This document shows positions 1 through 9,150 of a DNA stretch of 64,000 nucleotides, in pieces (positions within the stretch are counted from its first letter, which is position 1; every line of letters begins with the position of its first letter). Origin of the DNA: Limnoglobus roseus (GTDB lineage Bacteria > Planctomycetota > Planctomycetia > Gemmatales > Gemmataceae); assembly GCF_008254045.1 (NCBI RefSeq), contig NZ_CP042425.1, positions 2,232,001 through 2,296,000 on the forward strand. Reading direction: 5' to 3'. A program made the translations under genes and the position numbers. The notes under the pieces were generated by a model. It was given only the letters and a program-made list of their open reading frames with translations, ran no database searches and was not told the DNA's origin.

Positions 1-1
1 G

Positions 2-1474
2 GCCTCGGTGCAGCGGACCAGCGAGGTGATGCGGCAGGTGCAGGACATCGCCGAGAAGATTCCCGGCGTGGCCGGCAGCGTGGCCTACAGCGGGCAGTCG
101 GTCCTCCTCGGGGCGAACGCCCCGAACTTCGGCACCATGTTCATCACGTTCGACGACTTTGAGAAGCGAAAGGACGACCACAAACAGTACGTCCTGTCGA
201 TCCTTGGTCAGTTCAACCAGGCGGCCCGCCAAGAGGTGATGGACGCCCAGGTTCTCGCCCTGCCGGCCCCCGCCGTCAACGGCCTCGGGTCGGCCGGCGG
301 GTACAAGTTCGTCGTGCAAGACCGCGGCGACCTCGGCCCCGACGAACTCCAGGCGGCGACCTACGCCCTGACCAAGAAGATCACCGAGGCCGGCGGCGGG
401 CAAGCGTTCACGCAGTACAAGGCCAACGTGCCGCAACTGTACGCCGACGTGGACCGGGTGAAGTGTAAGCAACTCGGCGTCGCGCTGGCCGACGTGTTTC
501 AAACGCTCCAGGTCTACCTCGGCGGCCTGTACACGAACGACTTCAACCAGTTCGGCCGGACGTGGCAGGTGAACCTCCAGGCCGACGCCGCGTTCCGAAT
601 CTCGCCGGAGTCGGTCCGCAATCTGCGCGTCCGGAATGACAAGGGGGAGATGGTCCCCCTCGGCGCGGTGGCCGATATCCGCGACTCGTTCGGGCCGATC
701 ACGGTTCAGCGGTACAACCTCTACTCGTCGGCGGCGGTCAACGGTGCCCTGCCGCCGGGGATGAGTACCGGCGACGGCATCAAACTGGTCGAGCGAACCG
801 CGGCCGAAACGCTATCGGGGCAGACGCAGATCGAGTGGACCGAACTGACGTACCTTCAGATCCGCGAAGGGAACTCGGCCATCTACGCCTTCATCGGCGG
901 CGTGCTGTTGGTGTTCTTCATCCTGGCCGCCCAGTACGAGAGCTGGACGCTGCCGTTGGCGGTGCTGCTCGTGGTGCCGTTGTGCATCCTGTCGAGCGTG
1001 GTTGGCGTGCGGCTGGCCCACCAGGACATCAACATCTTCACGCAGGTCGGATTCCTGGTGTTGATCGGGTTGGCGGCGAAGAACGCCATTCTGATCGTCG
1101 AGTTCGCCCGCGAACGGCGGATGGAAGGGGCGACGGCCACCGAAGCCACCCTCGACGCGGCCAAGACCCGCTTACGGCCGATCATCATGACAAGTCTGGC
1201 GTTCATCCTCGGCGTGGTGCCGCTCGTCCTGGCGTCCGGGGCCGGGGCCGAGATGCGGTTCACCCTCGGCGTGGCCGTGTTCGCCGGGATGATCGGGGTG
1301 ACGCTGTTTGGCATCTTGTTAACGCCGGTGTTCTACCACACAATCGAAAAATGGACGGCCGGCGAGGAACCCGTCGTCGAGAAAAAGGCTCAGGAAGGCA
1401 AGGACGGAACTGAGGAATCAAACCGCCACCCAGGTACACCACTTTCCAATGATTCCGGGCACTCGAATCAGTAA
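2..1474 (+). CDS. RND efflux transporter permease, HAE-1/AcrB type (5' end outside window)
   Basis: This is the C-terminal part of an inner-membrane proton/drug antiporter of a tripartite efflux pump. The frame is open to the left edge, so the start lies upstream; about 490 residues are visible against roughly 1050 for the family. The visible part holds the second periplasmic porter region followed by the last transmembrane block: a helix around AFIGGVLLVFFILAAQYESW, then the family signature GLAAKNAILIVEFARERR and LRPIIMTSLAFILGVVPL. The tail after the last helix (LLTPVFYHTIEKW) is short and charged, as in AcrB and MexB. A membrane-fusion protein and outer-membrane factor are expected upstream. 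Assignment to HAE-1 is firm; the substrate cannot be told. It converges with the next gene on the minus strand. Confidence 0.93.
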   Translation, partial: ASVQRTSEVMRQVQDIAEKIPGVAGSVAYSGQSVLLGANAPNFGTMFITFDDFEKRKDDHKQYVLSILGQFNQAARQEVMDAQVLALPAPAVNGLGSAGGYKFVVQDRGDLGPDELQAATYALTKKITEAGGGQAFTQYKANVPQLYADVDRVKCKQLGVALADVFQTLQVYLGGLYTNDFNQFGRTWQVNLQADAAFRISPESVRNLRVRNDKGEMVPLGAVADIRDSFGPITVQRYNLYSSAAVNGALPPGMSTGDGIKLVERTAAETLSGQTQIEWTELTYLQIREGNSAIYAFIGGVLLVFFILAAQYESWTLPLAVLLVVPLCILSSVVGVRLAHQDINIFTQVGFLVLIGLAAKNAILIVEFARERRMEGATATEATLDAAKTRLRPIIMTSLAFILGVVPLVLASGAGAEMRFTLGVAVFAGMIGVTLFGILLTPVFYHTIEKWTAGEEPVVEKKAQEGKDGTEESNRHPGTPLSNDSGHSNQ

Positions 1475-1618
1475 TCCACTGTCAACTGGCGAACGGACCG
1501 CCTTCTGCCTCCCGGCGTTCACAACCACAACTTCCTGCCCCGAGTTGCTCCGTATGACACCGGACGGACCTGGGGTGCTCGTCCCGCGGCACCATAGTGC
1601 CACGGTAGCGTTTTTCCA

Positions 1619-2986
1619 CTATCGCCCAACGCCTTGTCGACCGGCGGCTTCGGTCACGGAAATACGGCCGTCGCCGTCGGCATCCAAGGCCTGAAACCGG
1701 CTGGGTGGACCGAGGAATTCGGCGGCCGAGACGTAGCCGTCGGTGTTGCGATCCATCGCCAGGAACCACCGCGGTCCCACTGCGGTCGCCTTGGCGGCCC
1801 CCTTGGGGGGTGCGGGCGAACCCAGAGGCAGCGGACCGAACGCCTTCCCAACAGACCCGCGGGCAACGGTCAGGCGGTACGACGCGGGAACCGACGACCG
1901 GCCGACGGGTCTCTCTGCCGGCAACCGATCCGCGGCGCGGCGGAGTTCGGCCGCATCGAGGCGGCCGTCGCCGTTGGCGTCGAGGGCGTCGAAGAGGTTC
2001 CGCCCGCGGTCGACGAGTGTGATCACGACCCGGCAACTGACACCGGCCTCGACGACGGTGAAGAGGCCGTCCAACTCGGCCCGCGTCAGTTTCCCGTCGC
2101 CGTCCCGGTCAGCGGCGTCGAACAGCCCAGCCAACACCTGCGTCGCCGGGTCGGATTCGAAGACGGACTTCGCGGGCCGCGGGTCGCCGGCGTCGTTAAA
2201 CTGAGCGAGGTAGAACCCCGTCGCCGCACGAACGCCGGCCGAACCGTCGGCCGGCACCGGTGAGAGAACGCACCGCCCGTTGGGGACGGAAAGTAACTTG
2301 GCGTCCTCCGAGAGAGAAAAAAGCGGCGAGGCGGACAGCGCCGGTCGGCCGCCGACCGAGAGGCTGAGCCGCGCGTCGGGCGGTGCTTTTTCGGCCGGCC
2401 CGGCCTGTGTGACCGCGGCGGCCGGCTTCGTGTCGAGCGGGAACCCGGCGAGCAACTCCGCGGCCGTCAGGACTTCGTCTTCGTTCTCGTCGAATCGGCT
2501 CATCAGGGCGGGTGCGTTCTTCAGTTCGGCAGCCGTCAGCACGCCGTCGTGGTCGCGGTCGAGATGGCTGAACACGGCCTCGCCGAGCGCGACCTCTTCC
2601 GCCGGGGCGGGCTGTATGAGCACGACGACAGGCGTGAAACCGGCGGCGCGGTAGAACGCCTGGAACTCGGCCCGGCTGCCCTTGCCGTCGTGGTTCGCGT
2701 CGAGCTTCGCGAAGTCCATCTTCGCTTCCTGTCCCTTCGGCAGTGGCAGGGGGAAGACGCGGGCCGCCTCGGCCGGGGAGAGCGAACCGTTGCCGTCGCG
2801 GTCGAAGTGGTCGAACAAGGAATCCAGGAACTTGACCCAGGCGGCGTCGGGGGCCTTCCCGTCGACCGTCACCCGGAGTTCGAGTCGGGCCGGGCGGGCG
2901 GTCTTCGGGAAGCACAAGATCGGGTCGGCCGCACACGCCCCCACCGGTACGGCCAGGGCGAGCAGGCTCGCGACCACGGCCCTCAT
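1619..2986 (-). CDS. secreted EF-hand repeat protein (eight Ca-binding loops)
   Basis: A 455-residue protein with an N-terminal signal peptide (MRAVVASLLALAVPVGACA) followed by eight EF-hand loops that can be read directly, including DRDGNGSLSPAE, DANHDGKGSRAE, DRDHDGVLTAAE, DRDGDGKLTRAE, DANGDGRLDAAE and DADGDGRISVTE. The fourth loop (DENEDEVLTAAE) lacks the usual central glycine. The loops run from about residue 58 to near the C terminus and are separated by a non-repeat stretch of about 120 residues in the middle. The ATG at 2986 was chosen because it starts the signal peptide and overlaps the stop of the DUF1501 gene by 4 bp (ATGA), which implies translational coupling. It is the last gene of the seven-gene minus-strand run. 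It probably binds calcium in the periplasm; a target is not evident. Confidence 0.88.
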   Translation of the reverse strand: MRAVVASLLALAVPVGACAADPILCFPKTARPARLELRVTVDGKAPDAAWVKFLDSLFDHFDRDGNGSLSPAEAARVFPLPLPKGQEAKMDFAKLDANHDGKGSRAEFQAFYRAAGFTPVVVLIQPAPAEEVALGEAVFSHLDRDHDGVLTAAELKNAPALMSRFDENEDEVLTAAELLAGFPLDTKPAAAVTQAGPAEKAPPDARLSLSVGGRPALSASPLFSLSEDAKLLSVPNGRCVLSPVPADGSAGVRAATGFYLAQFNDAGDPRPAKSVFESDPATQVLAGLFDAADRDGDGKLTRAELDGLFTVVEAGVSCRVVITLVDRGRNLFDALDANGDGRLDAAELRRAADRLPAERPVGRSSVPASYRLTVARGSVGKAFGPLPLGSPAPPKGAAKATAVGPRWFLAMDRNTDGYVSAAEFLGPPSRFQALDADGDGRISVTEAAGRQGVGR

Positions 2987-4263
2987 GAAAGCACCTCGCG
3001 GATCGGCTTCGCCGCTTGATCGACGATGCGGATCGGCCGGTTGACGTTCGACAGGTTCTGCTTCGTGGGGTCGATGCCGATGGCGTGGCAGACCGTCGCG
3101 AGCAAGTCCGGCACGGCGACCGGGCGGTCCTCGACCTCCATCCCGCTCGCACCCGTCTTGCCGACCGCCTGACCGCCCCGGATGCCACCGCCGCCGAGGA
3201 CGACGCTCCAGGCGTTCGGGTAGTGGTCGCGGCCTTGGCGGGGGTTGATCCCTGGCGTGCGGCCGAACTCGCCCATCCACACCACCGTCGTCGTGTCGAG
3301 TAACCCGTGATCCTTGAGGTCGGCTATCAGCGTCGCCCAAGCCGGGTCGAGCGTCTGACAGAGGCCTTGCACTTGTTTGAAGTTGTTATCGTGCGTGTCC
3401 CACCCGCCGAGGCCGACCTCGACGAACGGCACCCCCCGCGCGACCAGCCGCCGCGCGAGCAGGCACCCCTGGCCGAAGCGGTTGCGGCCGTAGCGGTCGC
3501 GGAGCTTGTCGTCCTCGTCGGACAGGTCGAACGCTTTCGCCGCCGCCGGCTTCATCAGCCGCACGGCCCGTTCGTAGGCCGTCTTGTGGCTCGCGGTCGC
3601 GGTGCCCGGTCGGGCAGTGAGGAAGTCCGCCTCGGATTCGCTCAACAATGTCAGTCGTTCGTCCATGCGGTGTCGGCTCACCCGCGACGGCAGGCCGAGG
3701 TTCTCGACTTGCAGGCCGCCGGTCGAGTCGTCGCCGTAGGTGTCGCCGGCGGTGCCGACAACCAGCGGCGCGTGCTGCGGTCCGAGGAAGCCGGCCGACA
3801 GGGCGGCCGTGCCGAGGCCGCGGGGTGCGACGCTGACGAAGCCGGGGAGGTCGCTCCCGGCTGGCGTCTTCTCCTTCGCTACGAGCGAGCCGAACACCGG
3901 GAAGTCGATCGCCCCCTGCGGCAGATTGCCCGTGCGCAGGTGCAGGGTGGCCCGGCCGTGATCGCCCTCCTTCGTGGCCATCGACCGGAGGACCGCGAGG
4001 TGCTTCATCTGCGTCGCCACCTGCGGCAGGTGCTCGGCGATCCGCACCCCCGCGGCGGCGGTGTCGATGGCCTTGAACGGCCCGCCGTTCGCGTGGCCGG
4101 GCTTCGGGTCGAACGTGTCGGTCTGCGTCGGCCCGCCGCTCATCCAGAGGACGATGCACGCCCGCTTTCGCTCCGGGTGGTCGGCGGCAGTCGCGGCGAG
4201 CGACGAGAGCCAGCCGGCCGTGCCGAGTTGGATCGCGTGGCGGCGAGTCAGTTGAGTTCGCAC
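2983..4263 (-). CDS. DUF1501 domain-containing Tat-exported protein
   Basis: A 426-residue member of DUF1501, a sulfatase/alkaline-phosphatase-fold family expanded in planctomycetes and of unknown substrate. The N terminus has a Tat-like signal (TRRHAIQLGTAGWLSSLAA). Family motifs are present: WMSGGPTQTDTFDPKPG near residue 45, then WDTHDNNF, GEFGRTPGINPRQGRDHYP and a C-terminal DLLATVCHAIGIDP. The start is a GTG; an ATG alternative is not available near the signal peptide. It lies 12 bp downstream of a DUF1549/DUF1553 gene, the standard partner of this family, and its stop overlaps the EF-hand gene. DUF1501 proteins are thought to act outside the cytoplasm together with the cytochrome partner, but their reaction is not established. 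Confidence 0.92.
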   Translation of the reverse strand: MRTQLTRRHAIQLGTAGWLSSLAATAADHPERKRACIVLWMSGGPTQTDTFDPKPGHANGGPFKAIDTAAAGVRIAEHLPQVATQMKHLAVLRSMATKEGDHGRATLHLRTGNLPQGAIDFPVFGSLVAKEKTPAGSDLPGFVSVAPRGLGTAALSAGFLGPQHAPLVVGTAGDTYGDDSTGGLQVENLGLPSRVSRHRMDERLTLLSESEADFLTARPGTATASHKTAYERAVRLMKPAAAKAFDLSDEDDKLRDRYGRNRFGQGCLLARRLVARGVPFVEVGLGGWDTHDNNFKQVQGLCQTLDPAWATLIADLKDHGLLDTTTVVWMGEFGRTPGINPRQGRDHYPNAWSVVLGGGGIRGGQAVGKTGASGMEVEDRPVAVPDLLATVCHAIGIDPTKQNLSNVNRPIRIVDQAAKPIREVLS

Positions 4264-4275
4264 GAATTCCCCTCG

Positions 4276-5820
4276 TTAATGGTTCAACCGAAACTCCGCC
4301 GAGTTCAGCAGCACCCAGAACACGTCGCCGAGGCGCTCGGCCATCTTGCCGGTGCCGCCGTCGCTGACGTACTTCAGCATCCGCTCGCGTTCCTTCTCCG
4401 TTGGCAATCGGCTCAGGGCCGCGGCGTACAGCACCTCCACGCGCTCGGCCATCTCCAACCCCGGCGTCTCGCACGCGGCCGTCAGCGTCGGGCTACTGTC
4501 CAGCGTCGTCGCGTCGGCGATGAACTTGCCGTTCATCAGCGTCAGGGCTTGCGGGATCGACGTCTCCGGCTCCTTGCCGGTCGGGGCGAACCGCGTCAGG
4601 AACTGGTCCCGCGGTGAGTTCCGGCCGACCCCCTCGCGGAAGCCGGTCGCCCGCACAAAGCTGTCGAACAGTTGCTCGCCGGTTAGCCCCTTCACGGCCA
4701 TGCGGGCGTACAGCCGCGGGTCGTCCTGCGTCGCGTCGGTGCGGGCGCTGGTGCGGTGGTACGCCTTCGTGCGGCCGATCGCCTTCATCAGGAATTGCAG
4801 GTCGAACCCGGAGTCGGCGAACGCCTTCGCCAGGTCGTCGAGCAGTTCCGGATGGCTCGGCGGGTTGTCGTCGCGGAAGTCGTCCACCGGGTCGACCAGC
4901 CCGCGGCCGAAGAACTGGCCCCACACGCGATTCACGGCCGCCTTCGCGAAGAACGGGTTGTCCTTCGCCGTCACCCACGCGGCCAGCGGCACCCGCGGGC
5001 TGACCGCCTTTCCCCACGCCGGCACCTTGTCGTCGAGGAAGAGGGCGGCCACCGCCTGCTTGCCGACCACCGGGACGATCTCGCGGCGGGCGATCGTCTC
5101 GGACAGTTGGCCGAACAAGGTGTCGCCGTGCCGTTCGACGCCGGCGAAGAAGGCGGCCGTGTTCCAGAACTGGTCGCGGGTCCACTTCGCGAACGGGTGG
5201 TCGTGGCACTGGGCACACTCGATCTGCACGCCGAGGAACACGCGGCTCGTCGTCGCGGCCAGGTTCTCGGCCTTCGCCTCCTTCACGGCGTAGAAGGCAA
5301 GCGGGTTCGGATCGTCCGGCCGCCGCAGTGCCGGCGTCGGCGCGTCGGCGTCGGGGCTGATGTCGGCCGTGAGCAGTTCCCGCACGAGCACGTCGTACCG
5401 CGTGTTGGCCCGGAACTTCTGCCGCAGCCACGCCTCGAAGCCGCTGCGGAAGACGCGGGCTTCCGGGACGGCCGCGACTTCCGGCACGAGCGTCGCCCGC
5501 CAGATGGCCGCGAAGTGGCCCGCGTGTCGCGGTGTTTCGAGCAAAGCGTCGATTAGCTTCGCCCGCTTGTTCGCGTCTTTGTCCGCGAGGAAATCGTACA
5601 CGTCGTGCGGCGACGGGATGCGGCCGGTGACGTCGAGGTACGCCCGCCGGAGGAACTCGGCGTCGTCGGCCGGCGGTGCGGCCTTCGCCTTTTCCGCCGC
5701 CAGGCGGGCGTCGAGTCGCGCGTCGATGCGGTCGGCCAACGCCTGTGGATCCGGCGGTGCGGCCGAGCCGACCAGCGCCGTCGCAAGGAGGGTTGACACT
5801 GTCGCGAACAGGCGTCTCAT
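4276..5820 (-). CDS. DUF1549 and DUF1553 domain-containing secreted protein
   Basis: A 514-residue protein with signal peptide (MRRLFATVSTLLATALVGSA), an N-terminal DUF1549 domain and a C-terminal DUF1553 domain. The DUF1549 part shows AEFLRRAYLDVTGRIPSP and, near residue 200, the single CxxCH motif in IECAQCHDHPFAKWT that could hold a haem c. The DUF1553 part shows NRVWGQFFGRGLVDPVDDF and ends with the typical FWVLLNSAEFRLNH. Unlike the second copy in this window (23337-25745), it lacks the N-terminal planctomycete cytochrome domain. It is the usual partner of the DUF1501 gene that follows after 12 bp, and sits 10 bp after a VOC gene in the same run. A redox role in the periplasm is plausible but unproven. 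Confidence 0.92.
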   Translation of the reverse strand: MRRLFATVSTLLATALVGSAAPPDPQALADRIDARLDARLAAEKAKAAPPADDAEFLRRAYLDVTGRIPSPHDVYDFLADKDANKRAKLIDALLETPRHAGHFAAIWRATLVPEVAAVPEARVFRSGFEAWLRQKFRANTRYDVLVRELLTADISPDADAPTPALRRPDDPNPLAFYAVKEAKAENLAATTSRVFLGVQIECAQCHDHPFAKWTRDQFWNTAAFFAGVERHGDTLFGQLSETIARREIVPVVGKQAVAALFLDDKVPAWGKAVSPRVPLAAWVTAKDNPFFAKAAVNRVWGQFFGRGLVDPVDDFRDDNPPSHPELLDDLAKAFADSGFDLQFLMKAIGRTKAYHRTSARTDATQDDPRLYARMAVKGLTGEQLFDSFVRATGFREGVGRNSPRDQFLTRFAPTGKEPETSIPQALTLMNGKFIADATTLDSSPTLTAACETPGLEMAERVEVLYAAALSRLPTEKERERMLKYVSDGGTGKMAERLGDVFWVLLNSAEFRLNH

Positions 5821-5830
5821 GACCGGCCCT

Positions 5831-6835
5831 TCACTTCGAGAGGAACGCGAACTGGTCGACGGCTGGACCGGCCCTCAGTAGGGCGGCCGTGCCGGCGGGG
5901 ACGGTTTGCTTCTCGCCGCGTCGGTAGAGTTTACCCGATTCGTCGGCCACGTGCTCGAACGGACCCTTGTAAACCACGGTCACGGCGTCGGTCGCTGGGC
6001 CGGGCTTCCAGCCGTGCAGCCGGAGTTCGCGGAGTTCGACGCCGTTGACGCGGAAGCAGTGGATGTCGCCGAGCTTCTCGTAGAACAGGCCGCCGAAGCC
6101 GGCGTGGTGCAACGCGGCGAGCGGTTCGGTTTCCACCGGCACGTACTGGACCAGCGAGGCCATGCCGGGCAGTTTCGGCGGACCCGGGAACGGTTGGTCC
6201 CCGACGAGGCCGTGGACCGATAGCTTGCCGCCCGGCTTTAAAGCTCGATAAGCCTCGGCGACCAGTGCGGCCACGCGGTCGGCCGGGAGGGCGGCGTTGA
6301 AAGTGCCTTCGAGCAGCACTTCATCCAGCGTGCCGTCGCTGTGCGGGATGCTCGCCGGCAGCGGGTCGGTCAGCCGGTGCTGCCAGACGGCCTCGGCAGG
6401 TGCGGCTCCCAGCAGCGGCGGGTCGTCGAAGCCGGAGTGGTCGATGTCATCGTGCAGCGTGTAGATCTCCCATAGCACGCGGTCGGGGTCCGTCACCCAG
6501 AACTTTGTCTGCCGGGCGTAGCAGCACTCGACGCCTTCCTGCCGTTGCGTGGCGATGCCGGCTTCCTCCAGGCGGCGTTGTACTTCGACGAGGGCGGCCG
6601 AGTCGGGGAACCGCAGGCCGACGTGGTTCAACGCGCCGCCGGCCGGCTGCGGGCTGGGGTACAGGCCGACGACGAGCGGCGGGTGGTCGCACTCGAACTT
6701 CGCCACGTCGGGCAGGTGTTTCGCCGGTTCGACGCCGAGCAACGCGCGGTAGAACCGCACCGACCGGGCGAGGTCGCTGCTGTGCAGCCCGACGTGGAAC
6801 CGCGTCGCGACGGGCGGGGCTTCGCGTGTGGTCAT
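5831..6835 (-). CDS. ArsI/CadI-type VOC domain fused to C-terminal part of an ArsM-like methyltransferase
   Basis: A 334-residue protein. Residues about 10-130 are a vicinal oxygen chelate (glyoxalase-fold) domain of the ArsI/CadI kind: FHVGLHSSDLARSVRFYRAL, LNHVGLRF and VECCYARQTKFWVTDPD...WEIYTLH. The paired cysteines near residue 103 correspond to the thiol pair that binds trivalent arsenicals in the C-As lyase ArsI. Residues about 170-334 look like the second half of an arsenite methyltransferase: a helix, AYRALKPGGKLSVHGLVGD near residue 200, then ELRELRLHGWKPG and VVYKGPF...LYRRGEKQTVP. The SAM-binding GxGxG first half is absent, so methyl transfer on its own is unlikely. It is followed after 10 bp by DUF1549/1553 and lies 13 bp downstream of a paralogue. 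A role in arsenical or other thiol-reactive compound handling is inference. Confidence 0.78.
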   Translation of the reverse strand: MTTREAPPVATRFHVGLHSSDLARSVRFYRALLGVEPAKHLPDVAKFECDHPPLVVGLYPSPQPAGGALNHVGLRFPDSAALVEVQRRLEEAGIATQRQEGVECCYARQTKFWVTDPDRVLWEIYTLHDDIDHSGFDDPPLLGAAPAEAVWQHRLTDPLPASIPHSDGTLDEVLLEGTFNAALPADRVAALVAEAYRALKPGGKLSVHGLVGDQPFPGPPKLPGMASLVQYVPVETEPLAALHHAGFGGLFYEKLGDIHCFRVNGVELRELRLHGWKPGPATDAVTVVYKGPFEHVADESGKLYRRGEKQTVPAGTAALLRAGPAVDQFAFLSK

Positions 6836-6848
6836 GGGGTGGTTCCTC

Positions 6849-7907
6849 TCAGCTCGTCGAACACGCCGACGGTTGGCCCGGCTCGAAGAACAGAAACTGC
6901 TCCGCGCTCGGCCCGTGCCGCAACTGCTGCCACACGGCCAGAGGCACGGTCGTTCGTTGGCCGCGGTGGAAAGCGTGCCCGCCGTCGGCGGTCGCCGTCG
7001 CGAACGGTCCCTTGTACAGTACCTGCCGCGTTTCGGCGGTCGGCGTCGCGGCCGGCTTCCAGGCGATCATTTTCACCTCGCGCAATTCGACGCCGTCGTG
7101 GGTGAACCACGGCTTGTCGAACTTCACCAACTGCACACCGACGAACCCGGCCTGGCGGAAGGCGTCGATCGGCTCGCCCTGCACCGGCACCCGCGAGACC
7201 ATCGCGGCCAGGCCGGACAGCTTCGGCTGCGACCGCGGGAACGGCTTGTCGGCCATCAGGCCGTGGGTCAACACCTTGCCGCCGGGCTTCAGCACGCGGG
7301 CGGCTTCGCCCACCAGGAAAGCCCGTTGATCTTCGGACAGGTCGGCGTTGAAGGAGCCGACCAGCCGTACCTCGTCCACGGTCGCGTCGGCGTGCGGAAT
7401 GCGGTCCGGCAGCGGGTTTGCGACGAAGTGCTCCCACGCCACGCTCTCGGCCGTCGGCTCCGCGTCCACCCGCGCCGCCGTGCCCTCGACGCTCGTGCGG
7501 ACCGATTCCGGCGGGATGTCGCCTTCGATGTGGTAGATGTCCCAGAAGTTGCCGAACGGGTCTTTCACCCACAGCTTGTTCTGCTTCGCGTAGCCGCAGA
7601 CGGTGCCGTCCTGGGCCTGGGTGCAGATGCCGGCGGCTTCCAGGCGGTCGCGGTACTCCTGAATCGCGGCGGCGGTGCCAACGCGGAACCCGAGGTGGCT
7701 GAGCGACGCCCCCGGTCCCGGCGGGTGCGGCACGAGCGAAAATACCACCGGCGGGTCGTCGAGTTCGAACTTCGCGTAGTCGTCGTGCCGCTTCGCTGGC
7801 GGCCGGCCGAAGAGGACGCGGTAGAAGTCGATGGCTCGGTTCAGGTCCGGCACGTTCAGCGACAGGTGGAACTTCACCGGCAGTTCGATCACGTCGAGTG
7901 AGGGCAT
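6849..7907 (-). CDS. second ArsI/CadI-type VOC plus ArsM-like C-terminal region protein
   Basis: A 352-residue paralogue of the neighbouring VOC gene with the same two-part plan: FHLSLNVPDLNRAIDFYRVL and LSHLGFRV in the VOC domain, then ARVLKPGGKVLTHGLMAD and VLYKGPFATATADGG in the methyltransferase-like half, again without the SAM-binding GxGxG motif. The cysteine pair is reduced to one: GTVCGYAKQNKLWVKDPFG replaces the CC found in the other copy, so the two are unlikely to have the same metal or arsenical chemistry. The ATG at 7907 starts the VOC domain and lies 2 bp after the stop of the MFS gene; a longer open frame upstream only runs antiparallel to nothing recognisable. Tandem duplication followed by divergence is inferred. 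Confidence 0.78.
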   Translation of the reverse strand: MPSLDVIELPVKFHLSLNVPDLNRAIDFYRVLFGRPPAKRHDDYAKFELDDPPVVFSLVPHPPGPGASLSHLGFRVGTAAAIQEYRDRLEAAGICTQAQDGTVCGYAKQNKLWVKDPFGNFWDIYHIEGDIPPESVRTSVEGTAARVDAEPTAESVAWEHFVANPLPDRIPHADATVDEVRLVGSFNADLSEDQRAFLVGEAARVLKPGGKVLTHGLMADKPFPRSQPKLSGLAAMVSRVPVQGEPIDAFRQAGFVGVQLVKFDKPWFTHDGVELREVKMIAWKPAATPTAETRQVLYKGPFATATADGGHAFHRGQRTTVPLAVWQQLRHGPSAEQFLFFEPGQPSACSTS

Positions 7908-7909
7908 AC

Positions 7910-9142
7910 TCAGATCACTCCTGACGCAATGGGCCGAGTTGACGGCGGCACGACCCAGCAGAGGACGGCCAGTACGACTGCGACGGCGGCGAACCCGAAG
8001 AAGTACGGGTCGGTACCGCCAGTGTACTCGCGGCAGTACGACAGCACCACCGGGCCGACGGCCGAGGCGAGCACCGAATACACCTGCACCGCCGCCTGGA
8101 TCGCCCCCAAGTGCGTGCGGCCGTAGGTGTGGCCGTAGATGGCGAAGTAGACGACGGTGATGACGCCGCCGCTCACGCCGAGGAGCGAGGCGTACGCTGC
8201 GGCCGTCGGCAGGCTGCGGACGAACGGGAACGCCACGAGCGACGCGGCCAGGCAGACTGAGCCCACCGCGAGCAGTTTCTTCAGCGCGACCCGCCGGCCG
8301 AGCCAGCCGGCGACGAGGTTCGCGGGCAGGCCGCTGACGAACAGGGCCGCGAGGATCGTCTGATCGACCTGGCCGCCGGTCAGGCCGCGTTCGTTCAAGA
8401 GTTGTTCGTTGTCCAGCGTCACGGCCGAGAAGACGAGGTTCAAGAGCGTGCCGGCGGCCGTGTACACCCAGAACGCCGGCGTCCGCAGGGCTTCGAGTAA
8501 CGTCATTCCGCCCGCCGGGACCGCCGCTTCCTCCACCGGCGCGTCGGGCGGCACGCCGACCGCTTCCGGCGTACTCCGGGCGATCAGCCAGCCGAGGAGG
8601 GCGAACGCGAACAGGGCGTACCCCACGCCGGCCCACGCGACCCGCCAGCCGTCGGCCTCGATGATCGGCTTCAGGATGAACGGCGGGAAGACGAAGCCGA
8701 CGCCGAGCAGCACGGTGAACACGCCCATCGCCTGGCCGATCCGCTGGCGGAACCACTTGCCGACCAGCGCGATGGCCACCACCGACAGCGCCCCCTGCCC
8801 GAAGCCGCGGACCAGCGTGAGGGTGATCGCCAGCGAGGTTTCGTCCGTCGCCCGGCTCATGGCGAGGACGCTGCTGCCGAGAATGAGGGATACCGCCGTC
8901 ACCATGATTCGCGTGCCGAGGCGGTCGATCAGCCGGCCGACCGGTAGCACCACGGCCGCCCCGAGGACGATGGCGAGGGCGTTGATGACGCTGAACCGGA
9001 GGTCGTCGAGGCGCAGGTCGGCCCGCAACGGCTCCTTGATGAGGCCCAGGCCGTAGGTCCGGCCGGGGAGCGTGGCCGTCATTGCCGCGGCGGCGGCAAT
9101 GACGTTCACCCAGCCGTAGTAAAAGGGGCGGCGGTCGGTCAT
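7910..9142 (-). CDS. MFS transporter (monocarboxylate/oxalate-formate type)
   Basis: A 410-residue major facilitator with about twelve hydrophobic segments. The start MTDRRPFYYGWVNVIAAAAAM and the loop DRLGTRIM after the second helix are typical of the monocarboxylate and oxalate:formate group of MFS proteins. A second half begins near LEALRTPAFWVYTAAGTLLN. It sits 8 bp after the PQQ-like gene and 2 bp before a VOC gene, so it is almost certainly co-transcribed with them and may move the compound, or product, that the VOC proteins act on. Substrate cannot be read from the sequence. The ATG at 9142 is the only sensible start; the open frame upstream overlaps the propeller gene in another frame. 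Confidence 0.88.
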   Translation of the reverse strand: MTDRRPFYYGWVNVIAAAAAMTATLPGRTYGLGLIKEPLRADLRLDDLRFSVINALAIVLGAAVVLPVGRLIDRLGTRIMVTAVSLILGSSVLAMSRATDETSLAITLTLVRGFGQGALSVVAIALVGKWFRQRIGQAMGVFTVLLGVGFVFPPFILKPIIEADGWRVAWAGVGYALFAFALLGWLIARSTPEAVGVPPDAPVEEAAVPAGGMTLLEALRTPAFWVYTAAGTLLNLVFSAVTLDNEQLLNERGLTGGQVDQTILAALFVSGLPANLVAGWLGRRVALKKLLAVGSVCLAASLVAFPFVRSLPTAAAYASLLGVSGGVITVVYFAIYGHTYGRTHLGAIQAAVQVYSVLASAVGPVVLSYCREYTGGTDPYFFGFAAVAVVLAVLCWVVPPSTRPIASGVI

Positions 9143-9150
9143 GGGCGTAT

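Noticed and set aside
1588..1614. Weak hairpin GGCAC-CATA-GTGCC followed by a T run after the RND gene
   Set aside because: Stem of only 5 bp and 9 nt between it and the T run; too weak to list as a terminator.
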